A model generated the notes under the pieces. It worked only from the letters and a program-made list of their open reading frames with translations. It was not told the DNA's origin and ran no database searches. From positions 62,001 through 126,000 of the forward strand of contig NZ_JAFVMH010000003.1 in assembly GCF_017377735.1 (NCBI RefSeq): a DNA stretch of 64,000 nucleotides, read 5' to 3'. The DNA is from Acetobacter garciniae. Its GTDB lineage: Bacteria > Pseudomonadota > Alphaproteobacteria > Acetobacterales > Acetobacteraceae. Made by a program: the position numbers and the translations under genes. Positions within the stretch are counted from its first letter, which is position 1. Each line of letters opens with the position of its first letter. Below are positions 17,357 through 25,996 of this stretch, one piece after another.

Positions 17357-17925
17357 GACGTTAAAATCTTTTCCAGTTGCGCAGTCCGTCAGGTGTCGGG
17401 GGACGAGCTTCCTGCTTACGACAATAACACTCCTTAACTGTAACACGGGATTGTGATATTGACACCCCTCCCATATGGAAGGGGTCTTTTCTCATGAGAG
17501 CTTGCATGAATACTCAATAATTTATCTGAATTATAACCTGCTGGAACGGGTCTCGCGGGCAAATGCTTGCGTGGCATTGCGTGCCAGGTCTTGCGATCGC
17601 AAATTTTCTTCCTCTGCCCTCTCATATGGGAGCTTAGCCAACAGAGTGATGTGTGCGATGCAAAGCCACTCGAATTTTAAGGTCGACACGAAGGTGGCTG
17701 GTGAAAAGTAATTTTACGCCGATATTCGAGAGGAGAAACGCACCCTTTGAAAGCTGGTACCTGCGATGCAGGTTGGAAGGCTGGTGCTGCACGGTATGGT
17801 GGCGTACCGCCATGCGTTCGGGCTGATCACGCCATTTCCGTTTTAAATTCTGATCCCGATATAAAAGGAGCCAGAGGGGCCGTTCGGCTATGGCGGGCGG
17901 GCCCTGTGTCTGGTACATTTCGAAC
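17357..17925. promoter_or_regulatory. intergenic region with CATATG-centred dyads
   Basis: No gene is supported in these 569 bases. It holds two dyads centred on CATATG: CCTCCCATATGGAAGG (17467-17482) and CTCTCATATGGGAG (17619-17632), plus the perfect 12-bp palindrome TTGCGATCGCAA (17591-17602). These are candidate operator sites for the LuxR regulator that starts at 17356. The first dyad is nested in ACCCCT/AGGGGT arms (17464-17485) followed by CTTTT, so it could also form a terminator-like hairpin in the forward direction. Nothing else is recognised. Confidence 0.45.
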
Positions 17926-18522
17926 ATGAACACAAAAGCAGTGATGATTGCAGCGTTGGCAGGCCTTGTCGCCGTCGTGGGATATGGCTCGCATGCCGGG
18001 CTTTCCATGCTGCGGGCCTTTGCGTCCGCAGCACAGGCGGCTGCCGTTGCACCCAGGCAGGACAGCGTTGCCGGCACATTGCCCGACGGCGCATCGACCC
18101 TGACCGAAACCTACCAGGCGTGGCAGGTCGTGTGCCAGCCCGGCCCGAAGGGTGAGACATGCGTGGTTTCCCAGCGGGTGGCCGACAGCAAGACGCATAA
18201 GCGCATCATGGCAATCCAGTTTCATCCCGATGGCAAGGCGGTTGCGGGCATTGTCGCCCTGCCTCTTGGTGTCAGATTGACGGATGGTGTCGCCATCCGC
18301 GTGGATGGCAAGGCCGTGGGAAAATCCTTTGCCTTCACCACCTGTATTCCCGAAGGCTGCATAGCCTCCCTGACATTGGACGAATCCCAACTGGCCTTGC
18401 TGGAATCCGCCAAGAAGGCGGAGTTCAGTTTTTTCACCGCGGCAGGACATCATGTCGATCTTCCCATAACGGTTACGGGGCTGGATCACGCAATCACGCG
18501 GGTGCGGGCCCTTTCCCGCTAA
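17926..18522 (+). CDS. invasion-associated locus B (IalB)-like protein
   Basis: A 198-residue exported protein. The start at 17926 gives a good signal/anchor segment (AVMIAALAGLVAVVGYGSHA). The mature part matches the IalB family: YQAWQVVCQPGPKGETCVVS, then RIMAIQF and FTTCIPEGCIASLTLD, with paired cysteines that probably form disulphides. IalB-like proteins are periplasmic or surface proteins of alphaproteobacteria with poorly known general roles; the invasion name comes from Bartonella and does not imply virulence here. It stands alone, with 569 non-coding bases upstream and 244 downstream. Confidence 0.8.
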   Translation: MNTKAVMIAALAGLVAVVGYGSHAGLSMLRAFASAAQAAAVAPRQDSVAGTLPDGASTLTETYQAWQVVCQPGPKGETCVVSQRVADSKTHKRIMAIQFHPDGKAVAGIVALPLGVRLTDGVAIRVDGKAVGKSFAFTTCIPEGCIASLTLDESQLALLESAKKAEFSFFTAAGHHVDLPITVTGLDHAITRVRALSR

Positions 18523-18766
18523 ATCGGGCGCTGGGGCAAACCCTGCGTCCAATGGGTTCGACATCAATGGGCGGCGTGCCGGCATTTTCTGGTATCGGCA
18601 ACTCCCGCGCCATCGGTGTGTGGCTGATTTTCGGACTGCTCCGTGGCAACAGGCTTGCCGCAGCGCAGCGCGCAGCACCGGATTGGCGCGGTCGGGCCCG
18701 CGTGGAAAATTGTTGCAAAATCATGTGAAAACTATCTAATTGCTCGGCAGCAGAGTGCGGAGCACC

Positions 18767-20047
18767 ATGGATACCCAGCGCAAAAGCCTTTTCAGCGCCA
18801 TGATCGGCAATATGGTCGAATGGTACGATTTCGCGCTCTATACCGCCGCGACACCGCTGGTTTTCGCCCCGCTGTTTTTCCCACCCGGTCAGTCCTCCTT
18901 CGCAAACCAGTTTGCAGCCATTGTCGTTTTTGCCTCGGGCCATGTCATGCGGCCCGCCGGTGGGGTCCTGTTCGGGCATATGGGCGATTGCCGGGGGCAC
19001 CTGAACGCCCTGCGCTGGACCCTGCTGCTGATCGGGACTGTCACGGTGCTGATCGGGCTGTTGCCCACCTATGCGCAGGCGGGCGTGCTGGCCCCTGTCT
19101 GCCTGCTGGTCATGCGGCTGGTGCAGGGGCTGGCCGCAGGCGGTGAATGGGCAGGCAGTGTGCTGGTGATCGGGGGTGCCGCACCAGACGGGCGGGCGCG
19201 CCATGTCATGATGGCGCTAAGCCAGAGCGGGGTGGCGCTGGGCATGGTGCTGGGCACGGCCGCCCTGTGGCTGGCGCAGTCTCTGCCTGCCACCGCCTTT
19301 ACAAGCTGGGGCTGGCGCGTGCCGTTCCTGATCACGCTGCCTGCCGTCATCATGGGGGTGTGGCTGCGCGCCGGGCTTGCGGTCCCCAACGCGACCACCA
19401 TGGCTGCCCCTGGGGCCGCCCCTGGGGCCGGGCCGGGGCGGGCGGCAGGCTTTCCCTTCTGGCGGCTTGTGCGCACCAGCCCCGGCCCCGTTCTGTGCGG
19501 AATCGGCCTGCGGCTGGCCGAGAATGGCGGCGTTTACCTGATCACCGTGTTCGGCCTGGTTTACGGGCGCGAACAGGGCGTGCCCGACAGGCTGCTGCTC
19601 GCGGGGCTGACGGCGGGGCTTATTGCCGATGGCTGCGCCATGCCGCTTTTTGCCCGTCTGGTCGCGCGGTGGGGGGCTGCGCGCATCTATCTGGGCGGGC
19701 TGGTGGCCCTGGCTGTCCTGTCCGTGCCGTTTTTCGCGCTCATCCGTTCCGGCACGGGCTGGGGTGTGGTGGCGGCCTTTGTCCTGGCCCTCGGGCTGGG
19801 CCACGCCCCCACCATCGCGGTGGAGCCGCTGCTGCTCGAACGCCTGTTTCCCCCCACCGTGCGTTATACCGGGGTTGCGGTGGCGCATGAAGGCGGGGCT
19901 GTGCTGGCGGGCGGCGTCTCGCCCGTGGTGGCGGCGGCCCTTTATCACCTGGCGGGAAATGTGAACGCCGTTGCCTTCTATCTTGTCGGGCTTGTGGCCT
20001 GTTCGGGGCTGGCCCTGCTGGCATGCCGCGCCCCCCTGCAAGAATGA
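18767..20047 (+). CDS. MFS transporter, metabolite:H+ symporter (MHS) type
   Basis: A 426-residue major facilitator with about 12 membrane helices. The start MDTQRKSLFSAMIGNMVEWYDFALY is the MHS-family signature seen in shikimate, citrate, alpha-ketoglutarate and aromatic acid carriers. GGAG is 7-10 bases before the chosen ATG. The inter-helix 2-3 loop reads GGVLFGHMGDCRGHLNAL. It precedes a MarR regulator and the hydroxyacid dehydrogenase operon in the same direction, so it may import an aromatic or hydroxy acid for that pathway. Confidence 0.88.
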   Translation: MDTQRKSLFSAMIGNMVEWYDFALYTAATPLVFAPLFFPPGQSSFANQFAAIVVFASGHVMRPAGGVLFGHMGDCRGHLNALRWTLLLIGTVTVLIGLLPTYAQAGVLAPVCLLVMRLVQGLAAGGEWAGSVLVIGGAAPDGRARHVMMALSQSGVALGMVLGTAALWLAQSLPATAFTSWGWRVPFLITLPAVIMGVWLRAGLAVPNATTMAAPGAAPGAGPGRAAGFPFWRLVRTSPGPVLCGIGLRLAENGGVYLITVFGLVYGREQGVPDRLLLAGLTAGLIADGCAMPLFARLVARWGAARIYLGGLVALAVLSVPFFALIRSGTGWGVVAAFVLALGLGHAPTIAVEPLLLERLFPPTVRYTGVAVAHEGGAVLAGGVSPVVAAALYHLAGNVNAVAFYLVGLVACSGLALLACRAPLQE

Positions 20048-20212
20048 CCCTTTCCGCCGCCGGGCAGATCGGCTAGTCCTGCCTTTTTGGAACCGGTGGT
20101 CCATCAGGCCATCCGGTCACGCAGGGCGAGTCGCCGCCCGGGGGTGCCGAGGTCGGGCAATCTGGCCGCGCCGCCTGCCTGGCAGTACGCTCCCGAGCCG
20201 AGGACTGGTTTT

Positions 20213-20680
20213 TTGAGACGAGGCAAGATCTGGCGTCAGGCCAACCCGACCAATGCGGCTTTTTCGCCTGATGCATCGCCCTTCTTCCATCTGTCGCGGC
20301 TGACGGGGCTGTACCATCTGCGCATGGATGCCCATCTCAAGCCCATCGGCATGGACGTGCCGCGCTGGCGGGTGCTCAATATCCTGTCCGAACGCGATTA
20401 CGCGACCATCAGCACCATTGCCGACCTTGCGGTGATCAGGGTGCCGACCATGACCAAGCTGATCTACCGGATGGAAGCCGAAGACCTGGTCAGCACCCAG
20501 GTTTCCGCCCGGGACGGGCGCGTGACAGAAGTCAGCCTGACCGAGAAGGGCCGCGCCGCAGTCGAGCAGGTGCGCGCCAAGGCGGGGCTGATTTTCGAGC
20601 GCGCCTTCCATGACGTGGAAGATGCCGAGATCGACGCATTCATGAAAACCCTGCGAAAAATCTACGACAATATCTACTGA
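20213..20680 (+). CDS. MarR-family transcriptional regulator
   Basis: A winged-helix MarR protein. Clear MarR features are PRWRVLNILSERDYATISTI, the recognition segment VIRVPTMTKLIYRMEAEDLV and the wing DGRVTEVSLTEKG. The start is uncertain: the frame stays open from 20087, and the TTG at 20213 (LRRGKIWRQANPT) gives the usual family length of 155 residues; the first internal ATG would truncate the N-terminal dimer helix. It lies between the MHS transporter and the 2-hydroxyacid dehydrogenase gene and may control the catabolic operon; an imperfect dyad GGAAATG/CATTCC at 20712-20729 just downstream is a possible operator. Confidence 0.87.
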   Translation: MRRGKIWRQANPTNAAFSPDASPFFHLSRLTGLYHLRMDAHLKPIGMDVPRWRVLNILSERDYATISTIADLAVIRVPTMTKLIYRMEAEDLVSTQVSARDGRVTEVSLTEKGRAAVEQVRAKAGLIFERAFHDVEDAEIDAFMKTLRKIYDNIY

Positions 20681-20711
20681 TCACTCCACCGCGAAAACTT
20701 AATAAATAAGT

Positions 20712-20729
20712 GGAAATGTCTACCATTCC
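20712..20729. promoter_or_regulatory. possible operator dyad upstream of hydroxyacid dehydrogenase
   Basis: An imperfect inverted repeat, GGAAATG-5-CATTCC, in the 106-base gap between the MarR gene and the FMN dehydrogenase gene. The surrounding bases are AT-rich. MarR proteins bind dyads of about this size, but this is only a pattern match. Confidence 0.3.
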
Positions 20730-20786
20730 GCTGTAGTATCGTTCTCGTTCGCCAGGCATGGCGGGGGATGACGGAGTGCGGCGGCC

Positions 20787-21992
20787 ATGATTATTTCCGC
20801 GAACGAACGCAGGCGGGTGGCCCGAAACAGGCTGCCCCGCTGGCTGTTCGACTATATTGACGGCGGTGCCGGGGCCGAGACCACGCTACGCCGCAACACG
20901 GCTGCGCTGGATCGGATCGGTTTTGTCCCGTTCGCCCTGCGCGGCGCGGCTGAACCTTCGCTCAAGGCCCGTGTGCTGGGTCTCGATATGGATTTTCCGG
21001 TCGCCCTCGCCCCTGTGGGCATGGCGGGGCTGGTCTCCCCGGTGGGGGAGATCGCCGCCGCCAGGGCCGCGGTCGGGGCGGGCAGTGCGATGTGCGTGTC
21101 CAGCTTCTCGCTTGCGGGGATCGAGCAGATCGCAGCCAGCGTCGACCCCGCGCGGCTGATGTTCCAGCTCTATGTCTTCCGCGACCGTGCGGTCACGCAG
21201 GATATGCTGTGCCGGGTCTGGGCTGCGGGCATACGCACGCTGGTCGTCACGGTCGATACCCCCATAACCCCCATGCGCGAGCGTGATGCCCGCAACGGTT
21301 TTCGCAGTGCGACCGGTGTTTCGCCCCGTCTGGCGGGGCAGATGCTGGTCCGTCCGCGCTGGCTGTATGGCGCCCTGCGCCGGTCCGACCGGCTGATCGG
21401 CAATCTGGTGCCCTACGGCATGGGCACGAACCTGTTTGCCCAGGCCGCCGCCATCAGCCGCGCCATGGACCCCGGCCTGGATTGGGATGACATGGCCCGC
21501 CTGCGCGCGCAGTGGAAAGGCCGGCTGGTGATCAAGGGCGTGCTGCACCCGCAGGATACGGCGCGTGCCGCAGCCCTGGGGGTGGACGGGGTTGTGCTGT
21601 CCAACCATGGCGGCCGCCAGCTTGACGGCGCCATTTCCGCGATCGAAGCGCTGCCCGCCAGCCTGGATGCGGCACAGGGCCGGGTGGAGGTCTGCGTGGA
21701 TGGCGGCTTTCGCTCGGGCGGCGACATCATCAAGGCACTGGCCCTGGGGGCGTCGGCCGTGTGGATCGGGCGGCCCTGGGTCTACGGACTTGCCACGGCG
21801 GGCGGGCAGGGCGTGGCCGATGTGCTGGCCAGCCTGCGCGATGGCATGCGCAGCACCATGACCCTGCTGGGTGCGGCCGATCTTGCAACCCTGCGCGCGT
21901 CGCGGGCCCAATGTCTTCAAACAGAGTCCATTCAAACGGGCGAAGGTGGCGCGGTTGTGCCCTTTCCCCGCATGGCAGAGGCAACAGCATGA
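20787..21992 (+). CDS. FMN-dependent 2-hydroxyacid dehydrogenase (lactate/mandelate type)
   Basis: A 401-residue TIM-barrel flavoprotein of the LldD/MdlB/glycolate oxidase family, which oxidises an L-2-hydroxy acid to the 2-oxo acid. Family marks are LPRWLFDYIDGGAGAETTLR at the N-terminus, APVGMAGLVSP, the active-site lysine in LVIKGVL, the catalytic SNHGGRQLDG with H274, and VCVDGGFRSGGDI for the FMN phosphate. Residues 180-220 (FRSATGVSPRLAGQMLVRPR onward) form the variable loop that can be a membrane anchor in mandelate dehydrogenase. The stop overlaps the next gene (ATGA). The context of aldehyde dehydrogenase and ring-hydroxylating enzymes favours a mandelate-like aromatic hydroxy acid, but lactate is possible. 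Confidence 0.88.
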   Translation: MIISANERRRVARNRLPRWLFDYIDGGAGAETTLRRNTAALDRIGFVPFALRGAAEPSLKARVLGLDMDFPVALAPVGMAGLVSPVGEIAAARAAVGAGSAMCVSSFSLAGIEQIAASVDPARLMFQLYVFRDRAVTQDMLCRVWAAGIRTLVVTVDTPITPMRERDARNGFRSATGVSPRLAGQMLVRPRWLYGALRRSDRLIGNLVPYGMGTNLFAQAAAISRAMDPGLDWDDMARLRAQWKGRLVIKGVLHPQDTARAAALGVDGVVLSNHGGRQLDGAISAIEALPASLDAAQGRVEVCVDGGFRSGGDIIKALALGASAVWIGRPWVYGLATAGGQGVADVLASLRDGMRSTMTLLGAADLATLRASRAQCLQTESIQTGEGGAVVPFPRMAEATA

Positions 21993-23488
21993 CTGAAACA
22001 CCCATCCTGCCCGCAGTTCGGGATTTTCTGGACCGGCGGCACCAGCTTTATATCGGCGGCCGGTGGGTGGAGGCCGAAGGCAACGCCCGGCTGAATGTCT
22101 ACAACCCGGCCACGGGTGCCATAATCAGTTCCGTGCCCGATGCCACGGCGCGTGATGCCGCGCGTGCGGTCGATGCGGCGCGGGAGAGTTTTCGCGTCGG
22201 TGTCTGGGCGTCCCTCGCCCCCGGCATGCGCGAGCGCGTGCTGCTGCGCCTTGCGGACCTGGTCGAGCGTGATGCGGAAATCCTGGCCCAGCTCGAAACG
22301 CTGGAACAGGGAAAATCCCTTGTCCTGTCGCGTATTCTCGAAGCCGGTGGCGCGCAGTCCTGGATCCGCTATGTGGCGGGGCTGGCCACCAAGATCACGG
22401 GGCAGAGCCTGGACGTGTCCATCGCCCTGCCGCCAGGTGCACGCTATACCAGCTTTACCCGCAAGGAACCCGTGGGCGTGGTGGCGGGGATCGTGCCATG
22501 GAACTTCCCGCTGGTGATCGGGGTGTGGAAAGTGCTGCCCGCCCTGGCGGCGGGGTGTTCGGTGGTGGCCAAACCGGCCGATACCACACCGCTGACCCTG
22601 CTGTACCTGGCCCAGCTCGCGACCGAGGCCGGCGTGCCCGATGGTGTGTTCAATGTCGTGACCGGGCGGGGTGCCGTGGCGGGGGATACGCTGGTGCGCC
22701 ACGCGGATGTGGCCAAGGTCAGCTTTACCGGTTCCACCCCCGTGGGCAAGCGCATTGCCCAGATCTGTGCCGGGCGGCTGGCCCCGGTCTCGCTCGAACT
22801 GGGGGGCAAGAACCCCGCCATCGTGCTGGCGGATGCGGATGTGGAACAGGTGGTGGGCGGGCTGGCACTGGCCGGGTTCCTCAACCAGGGTCAGGTCTGT
22901 GCGGCCTGTTCGCGCGTTTACGTGCAGGCCCCACTGTTCGACAAGGTGGCGGCCGGGCTGCACGCGGCCCTGTCTTCCATGCGGATCGGACCGGGCATGG
23001 ATGAGACGACGCAGGTCAACCCCGTGGCCTCGGCCGTGCAGCAGGACAAGGTATCGGGCTACCTGCAGAACGCGATGGAGCAGGGGGCCGAAATCCTGTG
23101 GGGCCAGAACCTGCCGGGCAATGCGGGGGCGGGCTATTACGTGCGCCCCGCGCTGGTGCTGAACCCCGATGATACCCTTGCCCTCACGCGGGAGGAAGTG
23201 TTCGGCCCCGTCATGGCGCTGACACGGGTCGACAGCGTGGAAGACGCGCTGGCCCGCGCCAATGACAGCAGCTTCGGTCTGGCCGCCAGCGTGTGGACCA
23301 GCAGCCTGGCCCAGGCCATGGACCTGCCCCCGCGCATGCAGGCCGGTACGGTCTGGGTGAACAGCCATGTCATGATCGACCCGAATCTGCCGTTCGGCGG
23401 CATGAAGGATTCCGGCCTGGGCCGCGATTTCGGCACGGACTGGCTGGACGCGTTCACCGAACTCAAAGCTGTCTGTATCCGGCACTGA
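21989..23488 (+). CDS. NAD(P)-dependent aldehyde dehydrogenase, phenylacetaldehyde-type
   Basis: A 499-residue aldehyde dehydrogenase. Substrate/cofactor marks are VVAGIVPWNFPLVIGVWK, FTGSTPVGKRI, the general-base glutamate in LELGGKNPAIV and the catalytic cysteine C304 in NQGQVCAACSR. The usual glycine after the catalytic segment (AGSR) is a second cysteine (C307). The overall look is closest to FeaB/StyD-type enzymes that oxidise aryl or arylacetaldehydes to acids. It begins at the ATG overlapping the hydroxyacid dehydrogenase stop and its own stop overlaps the PQQ dehydrogenase start, so the three are one operon. Confidence 0.92.
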   Translation: MTETPILPAVRDFLDRRHQLYIGGRWVEAEGNARLNVYNPATGAIISSVPDATARDAARAVDAARESFRVGVWASLAPGMRERVLLRLADLVERDAEILAQLETLEQGKSLVLSRILEAGGAQSWIRYVAGLATKITGQSLDVSIALPPGARYTSFTRKEPVGVVAGIVPWNFPLVIGVWKVLPALAAGCSVVAKPADTTPLTLLYLAQLATEAGVPDGVFNVVTGRGAVAGDTLVRHADVAKVSFTGSTPVGKRIAQICAGRLAPVSLELGGKNPAIVLADADVEQVVGGLALAGFLNQGQVCAACSRVYVQAPLFDKVAAGLHAALSSMRIGPGMDETTQVNPVASAVQQDKVSGYLQNAMEQGAEILWGQNLPGNAGAGYYVRPALVLNPDDTLALTREEVFGPVMALTRVDSVEDALARANDSSFGLAASVWTSSLAQAMDLPPRMQAGTVWVNSHVMIDPNLPFGGMKDSGLGRDFGTDWLDAFTELKAVCIRH

Positions 23489-25818
23489 TGGGGGGCAGGC
23501 GGCACATGCACCCGGCGCTGAAAAACGCCCCCGCATATCGGCGGATTTTTGCAGAAATGGCGGGCAGGGGGCGTGCGCTGCCCCCGGCCGGTCTTGCAGC
23601 CTTTCTCGCGCTGGTTGCGATGGGCGCACCGCCGGTGTCCCATGCCGCACCGGCCATGGTTCCGGCCAGCCAAGGCGCTGCCAATGTTCTGCCCGGCCCG
23701 CATGACGGGGCCGATACGCACCCCCCTGCTCCGCAGGGTGCGCTTGGCAGCACGCAGGCCGTGGCAGCCGCCCTTGCTTCGGGCGGCATGGCCGTGCCCG
23801 ACCGGGACTGGCCGCAGCATGGGCGCACGACGGCCGAGCAGCGCTACAGCCCGCTGACACAGATCGACACCCACACCGTGGGGCGCCTTGGCCTGGCCTG
23901 GTATCAGGATTTCGATACATTTCGCGGGCAGGAAGGCACGCCGCTGGTGGTGGATGGTGTCATGTATGTCACCACGAACTGGAGCAAGGTCGAAGCGCTG
24001 AATGCCGCGACCGGGGCCGTGCTGTGGCGTTATGACCCGCGCGTGCCCGGCAATGTGGCGGCCAAGGGCTGTTGCGATACGGTCAATCGCGGTGCGGCCT
24101 ATTGGGAAGGTCGTGTCTATATCGGCACGTTTGACGGGCGGCTGATCGCGCTGGATGCCAGGACCGGCCACCAGTTGTGGAGCGTGAACACCATCCCGGC
24201 CGAGGCCAGCTTGGGCGGCATCCGTTCCTACACCATCGATGGCGCGCCGCGCGTGGCCAAGGGTGTGGTGATGATCGGCAATGGCGGGGCCGAATTCGGG
24301 GCGCGCGGCTTTGTCTCGGGTTTCGACGGGCGGACCGGCGCGCTCAAATGGCGTTTTTATACCGTGCCTGCCCCGGGCAACCGCCCCGACGGCGCTGCGT
24401 CCGACACCGTGCTGGCCCAGAAGGCGTACCGCACCTGGAGCCCCACCGGCGCGTGGACCCGTTCGGGCGGGGGCGGCACGGTGTGGGATTCCATCGTCTA
24501 CGACCCGCAGACCGATCTTGTCTTCCTGGGCGTGGGCAATGGTTCGCCCTGGAGCTACAAGGTCCGCTCGAACGGGGTGGGCAGCAACCTCTTTTTGGGT
24601 AGCATCGTAGCCATCCGCCCAGAAACGGGCGAGTATGTCTGGCATTTTCAGGAAACCCCCATGGACCAGTGGGACTTTACAGCCTCACAACCCATGATGG
24701 TGCTGGACCTGACGATTGGCGGCGTGCGCCGCCACCTGCTGGCCCAGGCCCCCAAGAACGGCTTTTTCTACCTGCTCGATGCCGCAAGCGGGGAATTCGT
24801 TTCCGCCATACCCTACACATTTCTCAACTGGGCCGATGGTGTGGACCCGCTGACCGGCCGCCCGCGTGTCGTGCCCGATGCGTTGTGGTCGCTCACCGGG
24901 CAGACCTGGATGGGGATCCCCGGCTCGCTGGGCGGGCATAACTGGGCGCCCATGGCCTACAGCCCCCGAACGGGATATGTCTATATTCCCGCCCAGCAAT
25001 TGCCGGAACCCTTCAAGTCGGAAAAAGATTTCCATCTCCATGCCATGGGGGTCAATCTCGGCATCGACATGGCGGGCCTGCCCGATGTACCCGCCGTTAT
25101 TGCCGCCGTGACAAGCGGTGTCAAAGGCTGGCTGGAAGCCTGGGACCCCGTGGCGGGCAAGGTGGCGTTCAGGGTGGAACACGACACGGCATGGAATGGC
25201 GGCGTGCTGGCGACGGCGGGCGATCTGGTATTCCAGGGCCTGGCAACTGGCGGTTTCGAAGCTTATAATGCCCGCACGGGGGCGGTGCTGTACCATTTCG
25301 ATGCCCATACCGGCATTGTGGCCCCCCCGATCTCCTACGCGGTGGACGGGCGGCAATATGTGGCGGTGGAAGCCGGATGGGGCGGGGTTTTCCCGCTTAT
25401 GGGCGGCGCACTGGCACGGTACCGCAATCCAGGCATCAACCATTCACGCCTGCTGGTTTTCGCACTTGACGGTCATGCCCGGCTTCCGGCTGAAACACGC
25501 ACCGGGCAGTTGCCCACGCCCATAACGCAGACAGCCGACCAGGCGCAGGTGCCTGCCGGGTACGATCTGTACCAGCATTACTGCCTGGCATGCCATGGCG
25601 ATAACGCCGTGGGGGGTGGCGTGCTGCCCGATCTGCGGTTTTCGGGGGCTTTGGCGTCGAGCGATGCGTTTAACGCCGTCGTGGCGCGCGGGGCCCTGAC
25701 AGCCTATGGCATGGTGGGTTTTTCCAGCGTGCTGGCGGCGCAGGATGTTGAAAAGATAAGGCAGTTTCTGATCAGCCGCGCCGTGGCGCGCCAGGCGGCG
25801 GAAACAGGAAAAAAATAG
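23488..25818 (+). CDS. PQQ-dependent quinohemoprotein alcohol dehydrogenase with C-terminal cytochrome c
   Basis: A 776-residue periplasmic enzyme. The start at 23488 overlaps the preceding stop (TGATG); the ATG at 23506 is an alternative. A hydrophobic export signal ends near PPVSHAAPA. The eight-bladed PQQ propeller covers about residues 110-660, with the vicinal cysteine pair C195-C196 (KGCCDTVNRG) that forms the disulphide ring over PQQ, and WDFT with D396 as catalytic base. A C-terminal cytochrome c domain has C699-x-x-C702-H703 (CLACHG). This is the type II quinohemoprotein design, oxidising alcohols or aldehydes and passing electrons onward. No AdhB or AdhS partner lies nearby, unlike the classic acetic acid bacterial alcohol dehydrogenase. 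Its place in an aromatic operon suggests an aryl alcohol substrate. Confidence 0.93.
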   Translation: MGGRRHMHPALKNAPAYRRIFAEMAGRGRALPPAGLAAFLALVAMGAPPVSHAAPAMVPASQGAANVLPGPHDGADTHPPAPQGALGSTQAVAAALASGGMAVPDRDWPQHGRTTAEQRYSPLTQIDTHTVGRLGLAWYQDFDTFRGQEGTPLVVDGVMYVTTNWSKVEALNAATGAVLWRYDPRVPGNVAAKGCCDTVNRGAAYWEGRVYIGTFDGRLIALDARTGHQLWSVNTIPAEASLGGIRSYTIDGAPRVAKGVVMIGNGGAEFGARGFVSGFDGRTGALKWRFYTVPAPGNRPDGAASDTVLAQKAYRTWSPTGAWTRSGGGGTVWDSIVYDPQTDLVFLGVGNGSPWSYKVRSNGVGSNLFLGSIVAIRPETGEYVWHFQETPMDQWDFTASQPMMVLDLTIGGVRRHLLAQAPKNGFFYLLDAASGEFVSAIPYTFLNWADGVDPLTGRPRVVPDALWSLTGQTWMGIPGSLGGHNWAPMAYSPRTGYVYIPAQQLPEPFKSEKDFHLHAMGVNLGIDMAGLPDVPAVIAAVTSGVKGWLEAWDPVAGKVAFRVEHDTAWNGGVLATAGDLVFQGLATGGFEAYNARTGAVLYHFDAHTGIVAPPISYAVDGRQYVAVEAGWGGVFPLMGGALARYRNPGINHSRLLVFALDGHARLPAETRTGQLPTPITQTADQAQVPAGYDLYQHYCLACHGDNAVGGGVLPDLRFSGALASSDAFNAVVARGALTAYGMVGFSSVLAAQDVEKIRQFLISRAVARQAAETGKK

Positions 25819-25832
25819 TACAGAATCGAAAC

Positions 25833-25861
25833 GAAACTGCTGGACATATCAGTTTCTTTTT
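25833..25861 (+). terminator. Rho-independent terminator after the PQQ dehydrogenase
   Basis: Arms GAAACTG (25833-25839) and CAGTTTC (25850-25856) form a 7-bp stem with a 10-base loop and are followed directly by a run of five T. It lies 14 bases after the dehydrogenase stop, so it probably ends the hydroxyacid dehydrogenase-aldehyde dehydrogenase-PQQ dehydrogenase transcript and separates it from the TonB receptor gene. Confidence 0.7.
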
Positions 25862-25996
25862 CACATAATATTTTATGTTTACGGGCAATCTCGGTCCTTT
25901 TCCGCAAAAAGGGACCGGCGGGGCGGCGCGCCATTGCCTGATCGTATCGATTGATGCCCGCCGGGCGGTCGGCGGGCCAGTGAGGAAACAAGAAAG

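Noticed and set aside
20901-23488. Possible complete mandelate operon (mdlABCD)
   Set aside because: Only the FMN dehydrogenase and aldehyde dehydrogenase are present; there is no racemase or benzoylformate decarboxylase, so I did not assign mdl names.
21932-23920. A 662-residue reverse frame across the aldehyde dehydrogenase
   Set aside because: Same explanation: antisense of a clear aldehyde dehydrogenase and the PQQ dehydrogenase start; no recognised motif.
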